Assembly (NCBI GenBank): GCA_019746355.1
Contig: JAIESC010000027.1
Span: forward strand, 1 to 30,858
Length of the DNA stretch: 30,858 nt
Reading direction: 5' to 3'
Source of the DNA: Xanthobacteraceae bacterium
Lineage (GTDB): Bacteria > Pseudomonadota > Alphaproteobacteria > Rhizobiales > Xanthobacteraceae
The notes under the pieces were generated by a model that saw nothing but the letters and a program-made list of their open reading frames with translations, was not told the DNA's origin and ran no database searches. Each line of letters opens with the position of its first letter. Position 1 is the stretch's first letter. Shown piece after piece: positions 1 through 7,348 of the stretch. The position numbers were made by a program, and so were the translations under genes.

Positions 1-1
1 G

Positions 2-73
2 AAGTTCGAATACGGCTGCCTCATCCCCGGTCACCGCGAAGCGGGCATGACCGGCACCATCAACGTGAAGTGA
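2..73 (+). CDS. Cupredoxin family copper-binding protein, C-terminal end only
   Basis: Only the last 23 residues are in the window. They contain the type 1 copper end motif of cupredoxins: a Cys, then His five residues on, then Met five residues after that (GCLIPGHREAGM), followed by a short terminal strand (TGTINVK). In this family the Cys, His and Met ligate a mononuclear copper and the protein is periplasmic. The stop codon at 71-73 lies 23 bases before the start of the CusF-like gene, so the two are probably co-transcribed in a copper-handling operon that begins outside the window. The spacing fits a plastocyanin-like 'cupredoxin domain' protein of the kind usually found beside cus genes. 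Confidence 0.8.
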   Translation, partial: KFEYGCLIPGHREAGMTGTINVK

Positions 74-96
74 ACTGTACCGAAGAGGAGAAGCAC

Positions 97-396
97 ATGC
101 GTAAGAGAATGCTGCCTATCGCTGCCGCCATGGCAATCGTTGCCGGACTGTCCACCTCGGTTCTCGCTCAAGCAGATTTGGTCGACGCAGAGGTGACCAA
201 GATCGATGAAGCAGCGTCGAAGATCACGCTGAAGCATGGCCCGCTGAAAAAATTCGACATGGACGGCATGACGATGGTGTTCCGCGTGCCGGACCCGGCC
301 ATGCTCAAGCAGGTGAAGGTGGGCGACAAGGTGAAGTTCGAAGCCGACAAAATCAACGGCCAGTTCACCGTCGTAAAAATGCAGAAAGCGAAATAA
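97..396 (+). CDS. cusF: CusF-like periplasmic copper-binding chaperone
   Basis: The product is 99 residues: an N-terminal signal peptide (about 1-24, MRKR then a hydrophobic run ending VLAQ) and a small beta-barrel of the CusF/CusX type. CusF carries Cu(I)/Ag(I) in the periplasm to the CusCBA efflux pump. The ligand region reads KHGPL...DMDGMTM, giving His47, Met58 and Met60 at the spacing of E. coli His36, Met47 and Met49. The position of E. coli Trp44, which caps the metal by a cation-pi contact, is Met55 here. The start at 97 is chosen because GAAGAGGAG lies just upstream and the signal peptide begins there; the frame is open back to a GTG at 70 that overlaps the preceding gene. It sits between a cupredoxin and, further on, cusBA, which supports the role. 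Confidence 0.87.
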   Translation: MRKRMLPIAAAMAIVAGLSTSVLAQADLVDAEVTKIDEAASKITLKHGPLKKFDMDGMTMVFRVPDPAMLKQVKVGDKVKFEADKINGQFTVVKMQKAK

Positions 397-423
397 CGGC
401 GGCCTGAACGATGACCAGGCGGA

Positions 424-458
424 CGGCCTCGTTCTTGTTGGGCAAGCGAACGAGGCCG
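424..458 (+). terminator. Stem-loop after the CusF-like gene
   Basis: An 11-base perfect inverted repeat (424-434 with 448-458, arm CGGCCTCGTTC) has a 13-base loop. It lies 28 bases after the cusF stop. No T-run follows, so it is either a weak or Rho-assisted terminator or an mRNA-stabilising hairpin. Confidence 0.4.
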
Positions 459-548
459 GCCGTTGGTCCAGATTGCAGGCAGCACGACATGAGTCGCGCG
501 CACCGACGTATCTCCACCGTGGGATTGGCTTGGCAGTAATTTGTCAGC

Positions 549-1070
549 ATGTCTCCTGGCGCACATTCCAACATCGAAATCAGGCCCGGCCGTGCCGAAG
601 ATATCGGCGTGCTCCTGAGCCTCAAGCACCGCATGGCGTCTGAACTGGGTTCGGAACACGCCATGAGAGCCACCGCCGAAGACTGGATGCGTGATGCGTT
701 TGGGCATCCTGCTCGCTTTTTCGTCATTGTTGCGGCGAGTGAAGGCAATGTCGTCGGTATGATCACCTGTAGTGACCGCTACTACACCGCATGGGCCGGC
801 TGTTCACTGTATATTCAGGATTTCTACATTGAACCGGACTATCGCCACCGTGGCATCGGTTCGTCCCTGCTGGCCGCTGTTGCCGAGCTGGCGCAGCGGA
901 GGAACAGCGTGTTCGTCGAGCTGATGGTCAGCGCAAACAACCCTTCGCGACGCCTTTACCGCCGGTTGGGCTTTCAGCGCGTCAAACACGCGATGATGTA
1001 TACGGCGACACCTTTGGAAGTAACCCGGCTTGCAATGGAACTCGGCGACCGCCCGGCAGTCCGGCTCTGA
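549..1070 (+). CDS. GNAT family N-acetyltransferase
   Basis: The 173-residue product has the fold signature of GCN5-related acetyltransferases: IEIRPGRAEDIGVLLSL at the start, a central strand (SLYIQDFYIEPDYR), and the acetyl-CoA pyrophosphate loop motif R-H-R-G-I-G followed by helix SSLLAAVAELA. The late segment ANNPSRRLYRRLGF is the usual 'N..A..LY...GF' motif B. The substrate cannot be told from sequence. It lies between two copper-related genes but 152 bases after cusF and without a strong ribosome binding site, so its link to copper is only positional. The ATG at 549 is the first start giving a complete domain. Confidence 0.85.
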   Translation: MSPGAHSNIEIRPGRAEDIGVLLSLKHRMASELGSEHAMRATAEDWMRDAFGHPARFFVIVAASEGNVVGMITCSDRYYTAWAGCSLYIQDFYIEPDYRHRGIGSSLLAAVAELAQRRNSVFVELMVSANNPSRRLYRRLGFQRVKHAMMYTATPLEVTRLAMELGDRPAVRL

Positions 1071-1171
1071 CGCTCGGATATCGAGCGTTAACCAACGGGA
1101 ACAGGCCGTCCGGTTCGGCCAAGGTCCTGCTTACCAATCAAACTTGTTGTGAGTGTCGTGAATGGCATGAC

Positions 1172-1570
1172 GTGCTATATATAGTCGTTGTGCGCATACC
1201 TCCAACCATCGGCCGACTGCTTGCGGTCCTGGCGCTGTTCGGCCTCGTACTGGCACCGCTGAGCGGTCCACGCATGGCCTTTGCTGGTATGCCGGAGGCC
1301 GCCGGACAGCACGCGACGATGGATGGCCAGTCGGTGCAGAATGGCGTGGCGATGCCGGATGCCATGCCGTGTTGCCCGGACGAGACGCCCATGCCCGACT
1401 GCAGCAAGCATTGCCAGATGGCGATGTGTGCGGCGAACGTTTTGCTCTCGGTGCCGGCGCCATCGTGGATTTCCTCCCCGCCCATGGCATTCCATAAGCT
1501 TGCCGGCCGCCAGGATCGTACGCTGAGCGGCGTTTCCCCGGCGCCTCCGCCAAAACCTCCCAGAGCCTGA
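1172..1570 (+). CDS. Small exported Cys/Met/His-rich protein beside cus genes
   Basis: No family is assigned with confidence. The 132-residue reading frame has a hydrophobic N-terminus (LLAVLALFGLVLAPLSG, about 15-31) that looks like a signal peptide or membrane anchor. It is followed by a Met- and His-rich stretch and a compact cysteine cluster (MPCCPDE...CSKHCQMAMC, about 65-87) with five Cys residues and interspersed Met and His. The tail is Pro-rich. Small proteins with this layout are common in proteobacterial copper operons (compare DUF2946/CopL-like proteins), so a soft-metal-binding role is plausible but inferred. The start is uncertain: GTG at 1172 or GTG at 1190; both ATG codons just upstream meet stops at once. 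It is 66 bases before the YtkA-like gene. Confidence 0.6.
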   Translation: MLYIVVVRIPPTIGRLLAVLALFGLVLAPLSGPRMAFAGMPEAAGQHATMDGQSVQNGVAMPDAMPCCPDETPMPDCSKHCQMAMCAANVLLSVPAPSWISSPPMAFHKLAGRQDRTLSGVSPAPPPKPPRA

Positions 1571-1636
1571 AGTCGCATTGAAGGCGCTGCGCGCAACCGT
1601 GCGCGGCTCCATGCAGCTCAACTGGGAGAATCATCC

Positions 1637-2041
1637 ATGAACTGGATCAACAAACGTGCGGGCCTGGCGCTGTGCGCAGGGCTTGCTCTGGCGTCACTCA
1701 CGGTTCCCGCGCTGGCGGACGTGAAGGATTTCGAGTTTCAACTCGTGCAAGCCGATGTGAAGCAGGGCGACGGTGCGATCGTCGCGGTCACGCTGGTCAA
1801 CAAGCGCACCAGGCAGCCGGTGCCCAACGCGGTCATCTTCGCCAAGCGTATAGACATGGCGCCGGAGGGCATGGGCTCGATGACGTCGCCGCTTTCCGAA
1901 CTGCCGTCAGAAAGGCCGGGCGAGTATCGCTTCAAGACCAACCTGTCGATGGGAGGGCGCTGGCAGTTGTCGCTGGGCGCCAAGGTGCAGGGCGAAGCCG
2001 GCTCGGTGCAGAGCAGGCTGATACTCAAGGCCGTTCCATGA
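1637..2041 (+). CDS. YtkA/FixH-like periplasmic protein of the cus operon
   Basis: The 134-residue product has a clear signal peptide (about 1-27, ending VPALA) and a single immunoglobulin-like beta domain. The pattern DFEFQLV...GDGAIVAVTLVNKRTRQPVPNAVIFAKRIDM, then PGEYRFKTNLSMGGRWQLSLGAKV, matches the YtkA-like/FixH domain found in small periplasmic proteins near copper exporters and cytochrome oxidase assembly genes. A set of Met residues (DMAPEGMGSM, about 73-82) could bind Cu(I); that is inference. The gene starts after GGGAGAATC and its stop overlaps the cusB start by four bases (ATGA at 2038-2041), so it is translationally coupled to the pump genes. Confidence 0.8.
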   Translation: MNWINKRAGLALCAGLALASLTVPALADVKDFEFQLVQADVKQGDGAIVAVTLVNKRTRQPVPNAVIFAKRIDMAPEGMGSMTSPLSELPSERPGEYRFKTNLSMGGRWQLSLGAKVQGEAGSVQSRLILKAVP

Positions 2042-3411
2042 AGCGCTCGGCCCGATTTGTGCTGATCCTCGCCGCCGTGATGGCGGCGGGGGTCGGCGGC
2101 CTTTATCACCTCAGGCAGGGGCCTGTTGCGACCAGCGCTGCGCCTGCGCCAAGCGGGCCGGTGATCTACTACCAGGACCCTGACGGCAAGCCGGAGTATT
2201 CGGCGAGCCCTCGCAGCACGGCGGATGGCCGGGCGTTCCGGGCGGTGCAGGCGAGCGAGGACATCAGTTTCGACGAGCCATCCAGGAAGACGGCCGGTGG
2301 CGACAAGCGAATTCTTTACTACCGCAACCCGATGGGACTGCCTGATGTGTCCAAAACGCCGAAGAAGGACTCGATGGGGATGGATTACATCCCCGTCTAC
2401 GAAGGAGAAGATGATGACGCGGGCGCGGTGAAGGTCTCGCCGGGCAAGCTGCAACGCATCGGCGTGGCCACCGAAGCGGCCATGCAGCGGGTCATCTCGG
2501 TGCCGGTGCGCGCCCCCGGGATCATCCAGCTCGACGAACGGCGGGTCTCGGTCATTTCGGTCCGGACCGAGGGCTTTGTGGAATCCGTGGAGGACGTGAC
2601 CACCGGCAGCGAGGTCGCCAAGGGCCAGCCGCTGCTGCGCATCTACAGCCCGGCCATTGCGGCCGCGGCGGCGGACTATCTGGCGTCGCTCGAGTTCCGT
2701 GGCGGTGCCTCATCGAACGTGCTCGGCGGCGGGCGCCAGCGGCTGCTCAACTACGCGGCTCCGCCGAATCTGATGGCTGAGATCGAAAAGACCCGCAAGG
2801 TGCCGCTGGTGTTCACGTGGGAGGCGCCGCGCGACGGCATCGTGCTGGAGCGCAACGTCACCGACGGCATGCGGGTGATGCCGGGCGACGTGCTGTTTCG
2901 CATCGCCGATCACAGCAGCGTATGGGCGACGGTGGACGTGCCTGAGCGGGAGCTTGCCGCGGTAACGCCAGGACAGCAGGCGGTTGTCCGGGTGCGCAGC
3001 TACCCCGCTCGCACGTTCGCAGGCCAAGTTGCCCTGGTCTATCCGTATCTGAACGCGGCAACACGCTCGGTCCGGGTCCGTATCGAGCTTGCCAACAAAG
3101 ACCTCGTGCTGCGGCCCGACATGTACGCTGAGGCCGAGATCAACACCGGCGGCGACGATCCGGTGCTCGCGGTGCCCGAAAGCGCGGTGATCGACAGCGG
3201 CAGCCGGCAGACCGTTATCGTCGACCGCGGCGGCGGCCGGTTCGAACCGAAGCCGGTGCGGCTCGGAAGGCGTGGCGATGGCTATATGGAAGTCCGCGAC
3301 GGCATCGAGCACGGCGACATGGTCGTGACGTCTGCGAATTTCCTGATCGACGCGGAAAGCAATCTCAAGGCCGCGCTCAAGGGCCTCGCGGACGCGGGCA
3401 ACGCGCCATGA
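2038..3411 (+). CDS. cusB: CusB-type periplasmic adaptor of a heavy-metal RND efflux pump
   Basis: The product is 457 residues. Residues 1-25 form an uncleaved anchor or signal. Two consecutive copies of a heavy-metal-binding-domain-like unit follow (about 42-70 and 91-120; see finding), of which the second keeps Met residues (NPMG...DSMGMDYIPVY). The rest is a membrane fusion protein: a barrel-sandwich half (VISVRTEGFVESVEDVTTG), a short hairpin (SPAIAAAAADYLASLEF), the second half (PRDGIVLERNVTDGMRVMPGD) and the beta-barrel and membrane-proximal domains. The adaptor links the inner-membrane pump CusA to an outer-membrane channel and passes Cu(I)/Ag(I). The start at 2038 is set by the ATGA overlap with the YtkA-like gene; its stop overlaps cusA in the same way. 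The frame is open upstream to 1672, but that part is a shadow of the previous gene. Confidence 0.92.
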   Translation: MKRSARFVLILAAVMAAGVGGLYHLRQGPVATSAAPAPSGPVIYYQDPDGKPEYSASPRSTADGRAFRAVQASEDISFDEPSRKTAGGDKRILYYRNPMGLPDVSKTPKKDSMGMDYIPVYEGEDDDAGAVKVSPGKLQRIGVATEAAMQRVISVPVRAPGIIQLDERRVSVISVRTEGFVESVEDVTTGSEVAKGQPLLRIYSPAIAAAAADYLASLEFRGGASSNVLGGGRQRLLNYAAPPNLMAEIEKTRKVPLVFTWEAPRDGIVLERNVTDGMRVMPGDVLFRIADHSSVWATVDVPERELAAVTPGQQAVVRVRSYPARTFAGQVALVYPYLNAATRSVRVRIELANKDLVLRPDMYAEAEINTGGDDPVLAVPESAVIDSGSRQTVIVDRGGGRFEPKPVRLGRRGDGYMEVRDGIEHGDMVVTSANFLIDAESNLKAALKGLADAGNAP

Positions 3412-6400
3412 TCGGCAAGCTGATCGCCGCGTCGGCGCGCAACATCGTCCTGGTCATGATCGCCACCGCCTTCATGGTGGCGGCCGGACTCTATGCGCTG
3501 TGGCACCTGCCGCTCGATGCCATTCCCGACCTCTCGGATACGCAGGTCATCGTCTACACCGAGTATTCCGGCCAGGCGCCGCAGGTGGTCGAGGACCAGG
3601 TCACATACCCGCTCGCCAGCGCGATGCTCACGGTGCCGAAATCGCGCGTGGTGCGCGGCTTTTCCTACTTCGGCGTCAGTTTCGTCTACGTCATCTTCCA
3701 GGATGGGACCGATATCTATTGGGCGCGCTCGCGCGTGCTGGAATACCTCAACGCGACCGCTCGCAGGCTGCCGTCCGGCGTCACGCCGACGCTCGGCCCC
3801 GATGCAACCGGCGTGGGCTGGGTCTACCAGTACGCGGTCATGGCCAAGGATCGCTCGCTCGCCGAGCTGCGGTCCGTCCAGGACTGGTTCGTGCGTTACG
3901 CGCTTTCCCGCGCCGAAGGCGTCGCCGAAGTTGCGAGCGTCGGGGGCTTCGTCAAGCAGTACAATATCGTGGCCGACCCGCAGCGGCTGCGCACGTTCGG
4001 CATTCCGCTGTCGAAACTGCGCGAGGCGATCCGCGCCAGCAACATGGACGTCGGCGGCCGGACCGTCGAACTGTCTGAATTCGAGTTCGTCGTGCGCGGC
4101 CGCGGCTACCTGAAAGGCGTCCCCGACCTTCGCAAGATCGTGCTCAAGAACGAGGGCGGCACGCCGGTGCTTCTACAGGACGTGGCGCGGGTGGAGCTCG
4201 GACCGGATGAGCGGCGCGGCCTCACCGAGCTCAACGGCGAGGGAGAGGTTGCCAGCGGCATCGTGCTGCAACGCTTCGGCTCAAACGCGCTCGACGTGAT
4301 CGATTCGGTCAAGGCGCGCATCGCTGAAATGGCAAGCAGCCTGCCGCAGGGGGTCAGTCTCCTGCCGGTTTATGACCGCTCGACGCTGATTCATGCCGCG
4401 ATAGAAACGCTGAAAGCCACCTTGCTCGAGGAAAGCATCGTGGTGGCATTGGTTTGCATCGCGTTCCTGCTGCATGTGCGCAGCGCGCTGGTCGCGATTC
4501 TCATGCTGCCGGTGGGCGTCCTCATGGCGTTTGCGGCCATGAAGGCGCTGGGTCTCGGCTCGAACATCATGAGCCTGGGCGGCATCGCCATCGCGATCGG
4601 CGCCATGGTGGATGCGGCGATCGTCATGATCGAGAACGCGCACAAGCACCTGGAGCGCGCGCCGCCGGGCGCAAACCGCGTGCAGGTGCTGATTGACGCC
4701 GCGACGGAAGTCGGACCGGCATTGTTCTTCAGTCTGCTGATCATCACGGTCTCGTTCCTGCCGATCTTCTCGCTGGAGGCCCAGGAAGGACGGCTGTTCA
4801 GCCCGCTGGCGTACACCAAGACATTCGCGATGGCGGCCGCCGCGCTGCTGTCGGTCACGCTGGTGCCGGCCCTGATGGTGCTGTGCGTGCGCGGCAGGAT
4901 CATTCCCGAGCACAAGAACCCGCTGAATCGCGTCCTGATCTGGAGCTATCGCCCCGTCATCGCGGGCGTGCTCAAGGCCCGCGTGGCGACGGTCCTTGCT
5001 GCCATTCTGGTGCTGGCCGCATCGGTGTTCCCGGCCATGCGTCTCGGCACCGAGTTCATGCCGAACCTGAACGAAGGCACCTTGTTCTACATGCCGACCA
5101 CCTTGCCGGGGATTTCCGTCACCAAGGCGGCCGAGCTTCTGCAAGTGCAGGACCGCATCATCAAGTCGTTCCCGGAAGTCGAGTCGGTCTACGGCAAAGC
5201 CGGCCGCGCATCGACGGCGACCGATCCGGCGCCAACCGAGATGTATGAGACGATCATCAACCTCAAGCCGAAGCAGCAATGGCGTGCCGGCGTGACCGTG
5301 GACTCGCTCGTCGCGGAAATGGACAAGGCCCTGCAGTTCCCCGGCGTGTCCAACGCCTGGACCATGCCGATCAAGGCTCGAATTGACATGCTGTCCACCG
5401 GGATCCGGACGCCGGTCGGGGTCAAGATATTCGGCACTGACCTTGCAGAAATGGAGAAGGTCGCCCGGCAGGTTGAGCAGGTGCTCAAATCGGTGCCCGG
5501 CACGGCCAGCGCATACGCCGAGCGGGTGATCGGCGGCTATTACCTGGACGTTGCGCCGGACCGCAATGTGCTTGCGCGTTATGGTCTCGCGGTCGGCGAC
5601 GTGCAGGACGTCCTGGCGATGGCGCTCGGCGGCGAGACGGTCACGACCACGGTCGAAGGCCGCGAACGCTATACCGTCAACGTCCGCTATCCGCGCGATC
5701 TGCGCAGCAATCCGCAGAGCATCGCCAGCGATGTTCTGGTGCCGCTCGCGGCGGGCGGAACCGTGCCGCTTGGCGAGGTGGCGTCGGTCAGGCTGGCGCG
5801 CGGTCCCACCACCATCCGCACCGAGAACGGCCAGCTTGCCGTCTATGTGTTCGTCGATATCCGCGACCGCGATCTGGGAGGCTACGTTGCCGAGGCGCAG
5901 AAGGCGGTCGCGGCCAGCGTCCAGTTTCCGCCTGGATACTACGCGACCTGGAGCGGCCAGTTCGAATATCTGCAGCGGGCGCAAGCGCGATTGAAAGTCG
6001 TCGTTCCGCTCACGCTGCTGATCATCTTCCTGCTTTTGTATCTCAATTTCCGGCGCGTCACCGAAACCCTGATCGTCATGCTGTCGCTGCCGTTTTCGCT
6101 GGTCGGCGGCCTGTGGCTGCTGTGGTGGCTCGGGTTCAATCTGTCGGTGGCGGTCGCGGTCGGGTTCATCGCCCTGGCCGGCGTCGCGGCCGAAACCGGT
6201 GTCGTCATGTTGATCTACCTCGATCACGCGCTCGCGGAGGTGAAAGCCAAACGTGAGGCCAACGGCCAGCCGTTCACCCGTACGGACCTGCGCGAAGCCA
6301 TCATGCTCGGCGCCGTGGAGCGCGTGCGCCCCAAGATGATGACGGTCGTCGCCATCATGGCCGGCCTGCTGCCGATCATGTGGAGCACGGGGACGGGCTC

Positions 6401-6548
6401 GGAGGTCATGCAGCGCATCGCCGTGCCGATGATCGGCGGCATGGTCAGCTCGACCGTACTGACGCTGGTCGTGATCCCGGTGATCTATAGCCTGGTCAAG
6501 GGATGGGGTTTGCCGGAGGCCGTTTCAGGTCGGTATTCTCGACGGTGA
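3408..6548 (+). CDS. cusA: CusA-type heavy-metal RND efflux pump (Cu(I)/Ag(I))
   Basis: The 1046-residue product is full length for the HME-RND family: a first membrane helix (NIVLVMIATAFMVAAGLYAL), a porter domain, helices 2-6, a second porter domain and helices 8-12. The TM4 motif G-GAMVDAAIVMIEN carries the proton-relay Asp of the family. Met562, Met612 and Met661 (codons 5091, 5241, 5388) match, from memory, the three-methionine metal site of E. coli CusA (Met573, Met623, Met672) with a constant offset of 11, which supports Cu(I)/Ag(I) rather than Zn/Co/Ni as substrate. It overlaps cusB by four bases. No outer-membrane partner follows; it may lie left of the window or be supplied from elsewhere. 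Confidence 0.95.
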   Translation: MIGKLIAASARNIVLVMIATAFMVAAGLYALWHLPLDAIPDLSDTQVIVYTEYSGQAPQVVEDQVTYPLASAMLTVPKSRVVRGFSYFGVSFVYVIFQDGTDIYWARSRVLEYLNATARRLPSGVTPTLGPDATGVGWVYQYAVMAKDRSLAELRSVQDWFVRYALSRAEGVAEVASVGGFVKQYNIVADPQRLRTFGIPLSKLREAIRASNMDVGGRTVELSEFEFVVRGRGYLKGVPDLRKIVLKNEGGTPVLLQDVARVELGPDERRGLTELNGEGEVASGIVLQRFGSNALDVIDSVKARIAEMASSLPQGVSLLPVYDRSTLIHAAIETLKATLLEESIVVALVCIAFLLHVRSALVAILMLPVGVLMAFAAMKALGLGSNIMSLGGIAIAIGAMVDAAIVMIENAHKHLERAPPGANRVQVLIDAATEVGPALFFSLLIITVSFLPIFSLEAQEGRLFSPLAYTKTFAMAAAALLSVTLVPALMVLCVRGRIIPEHKNPLNRVLIWSYRPVIAGVLKARVATVLAAILVLAASVFPAMRLGTEFMPNLNEGTLFYMPTTLPGISVTKAAELLQVQDRIIKSFPEVESVYGKAGRASTATDPAPTEMYETIINLKPKQQWRAGVTVDSLVAEMDKALQFPGVSNAWTMPIKARIDMLSTGIRTPVGVKIFGTDLAEMEKVARQVEQVLKSVPGTASAYAERVIGGYYLDVAPDRNVLARYGLAVGDVQDVLAMALGGETVTTTVEGRERYTVNVRYPRDLRSNPQSIASDVLVPLAAGGTVPLGEVASVRLARGPTTIRTENGQLAVYVFVDIRDRDLGGYVAEAQKAVAASVQFPPGYYATWSGQFEYLQRAQARLKVVVPLTLLIIFLLLYLNFRRVTETLIVMLSLPFSLVGGLWLLWWLGFNLSVAVAVGFIALAGVAAETGVVMLIYLDHALAEVKAKREANGQPFTRTDLREAIMLGAVERVRPKMMTVVAIMAGLLPIMWSTGTGSEVMQRIAVPMIGGMVSSTVLTLVVIPVIYSLVKGWGLPEAVSGRYSRR

Positions 6549-6604
6549 AGTGCTGTGCCGAGAAGCTTCTACCTGGGAAGCGCCGCGCTCCCCGCGCGCC
6601 GGGA

Positions 6605-6814
6605 TCAGCCGCCCAGCGCAAGAACGCCGCTCGTCAGCGCCACGGCAAGCGCGGAAGAAACTGCAATCCAGAGATACCGCGTCACTCTGCGCGCCGCCGC
6701 CTCCGCGACGCTCAGGCCTTCCAGCTTGACGTGCTGGATGGCCAGGCGGGCTCTGGCCGGCAGCTTTTCCATCATGATAGCGCGGTCACCAAGCATGGCC
6801 GGCTGTCGGCACAA
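6605..6814 (-). pseudogene. Remnant of an ECF sigma factor (region 4) fused to a membrane segment
   Basis: The 69-codon reading frame contains GDRAIMMEKLPARARLAIQ followed by HVKLEGLSVAEAAAR. This is the hallmark of sigma region 4 in alphaproteobacterial ECF sigma factors of the SigF/NrsF-linked type ('LP..R..AI..VKLEGLSVAEAA'). The normal continuation, the DNA-recognition helix (GMSESAVKV.VHRGLKAL), is missing. Instead the frame runs straight into RRVTRYLWIAVSSALAVALTSGVLALGG, one hydrophobic helix and a stop. Sigma regions 2 and 3 are also absent: the frame stays open upstream but shows no sigma homology. This looks like a deletion relic, perhaps joining the sigma gene to its membrane anti-sigma neighbour (NrsF-type). 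A small functional membrane protein is a less likely reading. It lies convergent to cusA, in a 415-base stretch (6549-6963) without an intact gene. Confidence 0.5.
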
Positions 6815-6871
6815 CAGCCAGAAGTATTGGCAGCCAAGCTTACCTATTGCGATGACGATGCCGTGATGAGC

Positions 6872-6897
6872 GTAACCGGGTGCGGTTCACTGTCGAA
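6872..6897 (+). promoter_or_regulatory. SigF-type ECF promoter, copy 1 (GTAACC-N16-CGAA)
   Basis: GTAACC at 6872-6877 is followed after exactly 16 bases by CGAA at 6894-6897, the -35/-10 motif I recall for Caulobacter SigF, an ECF sigma factor of heavy-metal (chromium, cadmium) stress. It lies 66 bases before the start of the small exported protein at 6964. A second exact match with the same spacing occurs at 7257. The CGAA element lies in a tandem duplication. Confidence 0.6.
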
Positions 6898-6928
6898 AAT
6901 TCCCTGGTGCTGTCGAAAGTCCCTGGTG
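6890..6928 (+). repeat. Tandem 20/19-bp repeat over the -10 element
   Basis: Two adjacent units, 6890-6909 and 6910-6928, both begin CTGTCGAAA and end TCCCTGGTG; the second lacks one base in the middle. The duplication copies the CGAA of promoter copy 1 but not its GTAACC. It lies in the 5' leader of the gene at 6964. Confidence 0.75.
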
Positions 6929-6963
6929 AAGCGCAACGCGCTTCTCAAGCAATGGAGCCGGGT

Positions 6964-7260
6964 ATGAACACCAAAGTCATCCTTGCGACTTCGCTGCTGT
7001 TGGCTGCCGGAGTTTCGGCGAACGCCGCAGCCGGGCCAGCGGCCAAGGACTTCCGATATAAGCGGTCCGAGGCGCGCTCACCGTACGCGCAGCAGAACGT
7101 CCAGAGCGGACCGGTTCTGATCGGCGAGCGCGGCGTGTGGTCAAGGAACTGCACCTATCAGGGCGGTCCCAAGAACGGAACCTGGGCTTGCCGGCAAACA
7201 GCGCCGCATGATCCGCTCTGCGGAGGGTTATTGCGGCTTCACATGTCCGTGACGTGGTAA
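6964..7260 (+). CDS. Small exported protein of unknown function, SigF-type promoter
   Basis: The family is not recognised. The 98-residue product has a signal peptide (about 1-24, ILATSLLLAAGVSANAAAG) and a short mature part with three Cys residues (RNCTYQ, WACRQ, PLCGG) and several Tyr, Trp and Arg. This suggests a small disulfide-bonded or metal-binding periplasmic protein; that is inference. The start at 6964 is chosen because GGAG lies seven bases upstream and the signal peptide begins there; the frame is open further back but covers the promoter and repeat. The stop codon overlaps the second GTAACC promoter element. It lies between the sigma-factor remnant and a Met/His-rich small protein, so all three probably belonged to one metal-stress unit. 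Confidence 0.72.
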   Translation: MNTKVILATSLLLAAGVSANAAAGPAAKDFRYKRSEARSPYAQQNVQSGPVLIGERGVWSRNCTYQGGPKNGTWACRQTAPHDPLCGGLLRLHMSVTW

Positions 7261-7282
7261 CCCGCCTGCGGCGCGTTCCGAA
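7257..7282 (+). promoter_or_regulatory. SigF-type ECF promoter, copy 2 (GTAACC-N16-CGAA)
   Basis: GTAACC at 7257-7262 overlaps the TAA stop of the preceding gene, and CGAA follows at 7279-7282 after exactly 16 bases. The site lies 67 bases before the ATG at 7349, almost the same distance as copy 1 from its gene. Identical elements, spacing and gene distance in both copies make chance unlikely. Confidence 0.6.
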
Positions 7283-7348
7283 CTTCTCGGTGAGGGTCCC
7301 GCACGCGGCGGGAACGCCCCGACTTGGAGACAACAAAGGAGAGACGGA

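Noticed and set aside
1672..2037. Possible 122-residue N-terminal extension of CusB
   Set aside because: This part lies in the frame shadow of the YtkA-like gene; the ATG at 2038 with ATGA overlap and a membrane anchor right after it is the convincing start.
4281..6227. Long open frame on the - strand opposite cusA (648 codons)
   Set aside because: Composition (Arg, His, Gln, Asp) and exact antisense position to cusA show a shadow frame.
6503..6967. + strand frame of 154 codons after cusA
   Set aside because: It starts inside cusA, covers the sigma remnant antisense and the promoter, and shows no protein-like pattern.
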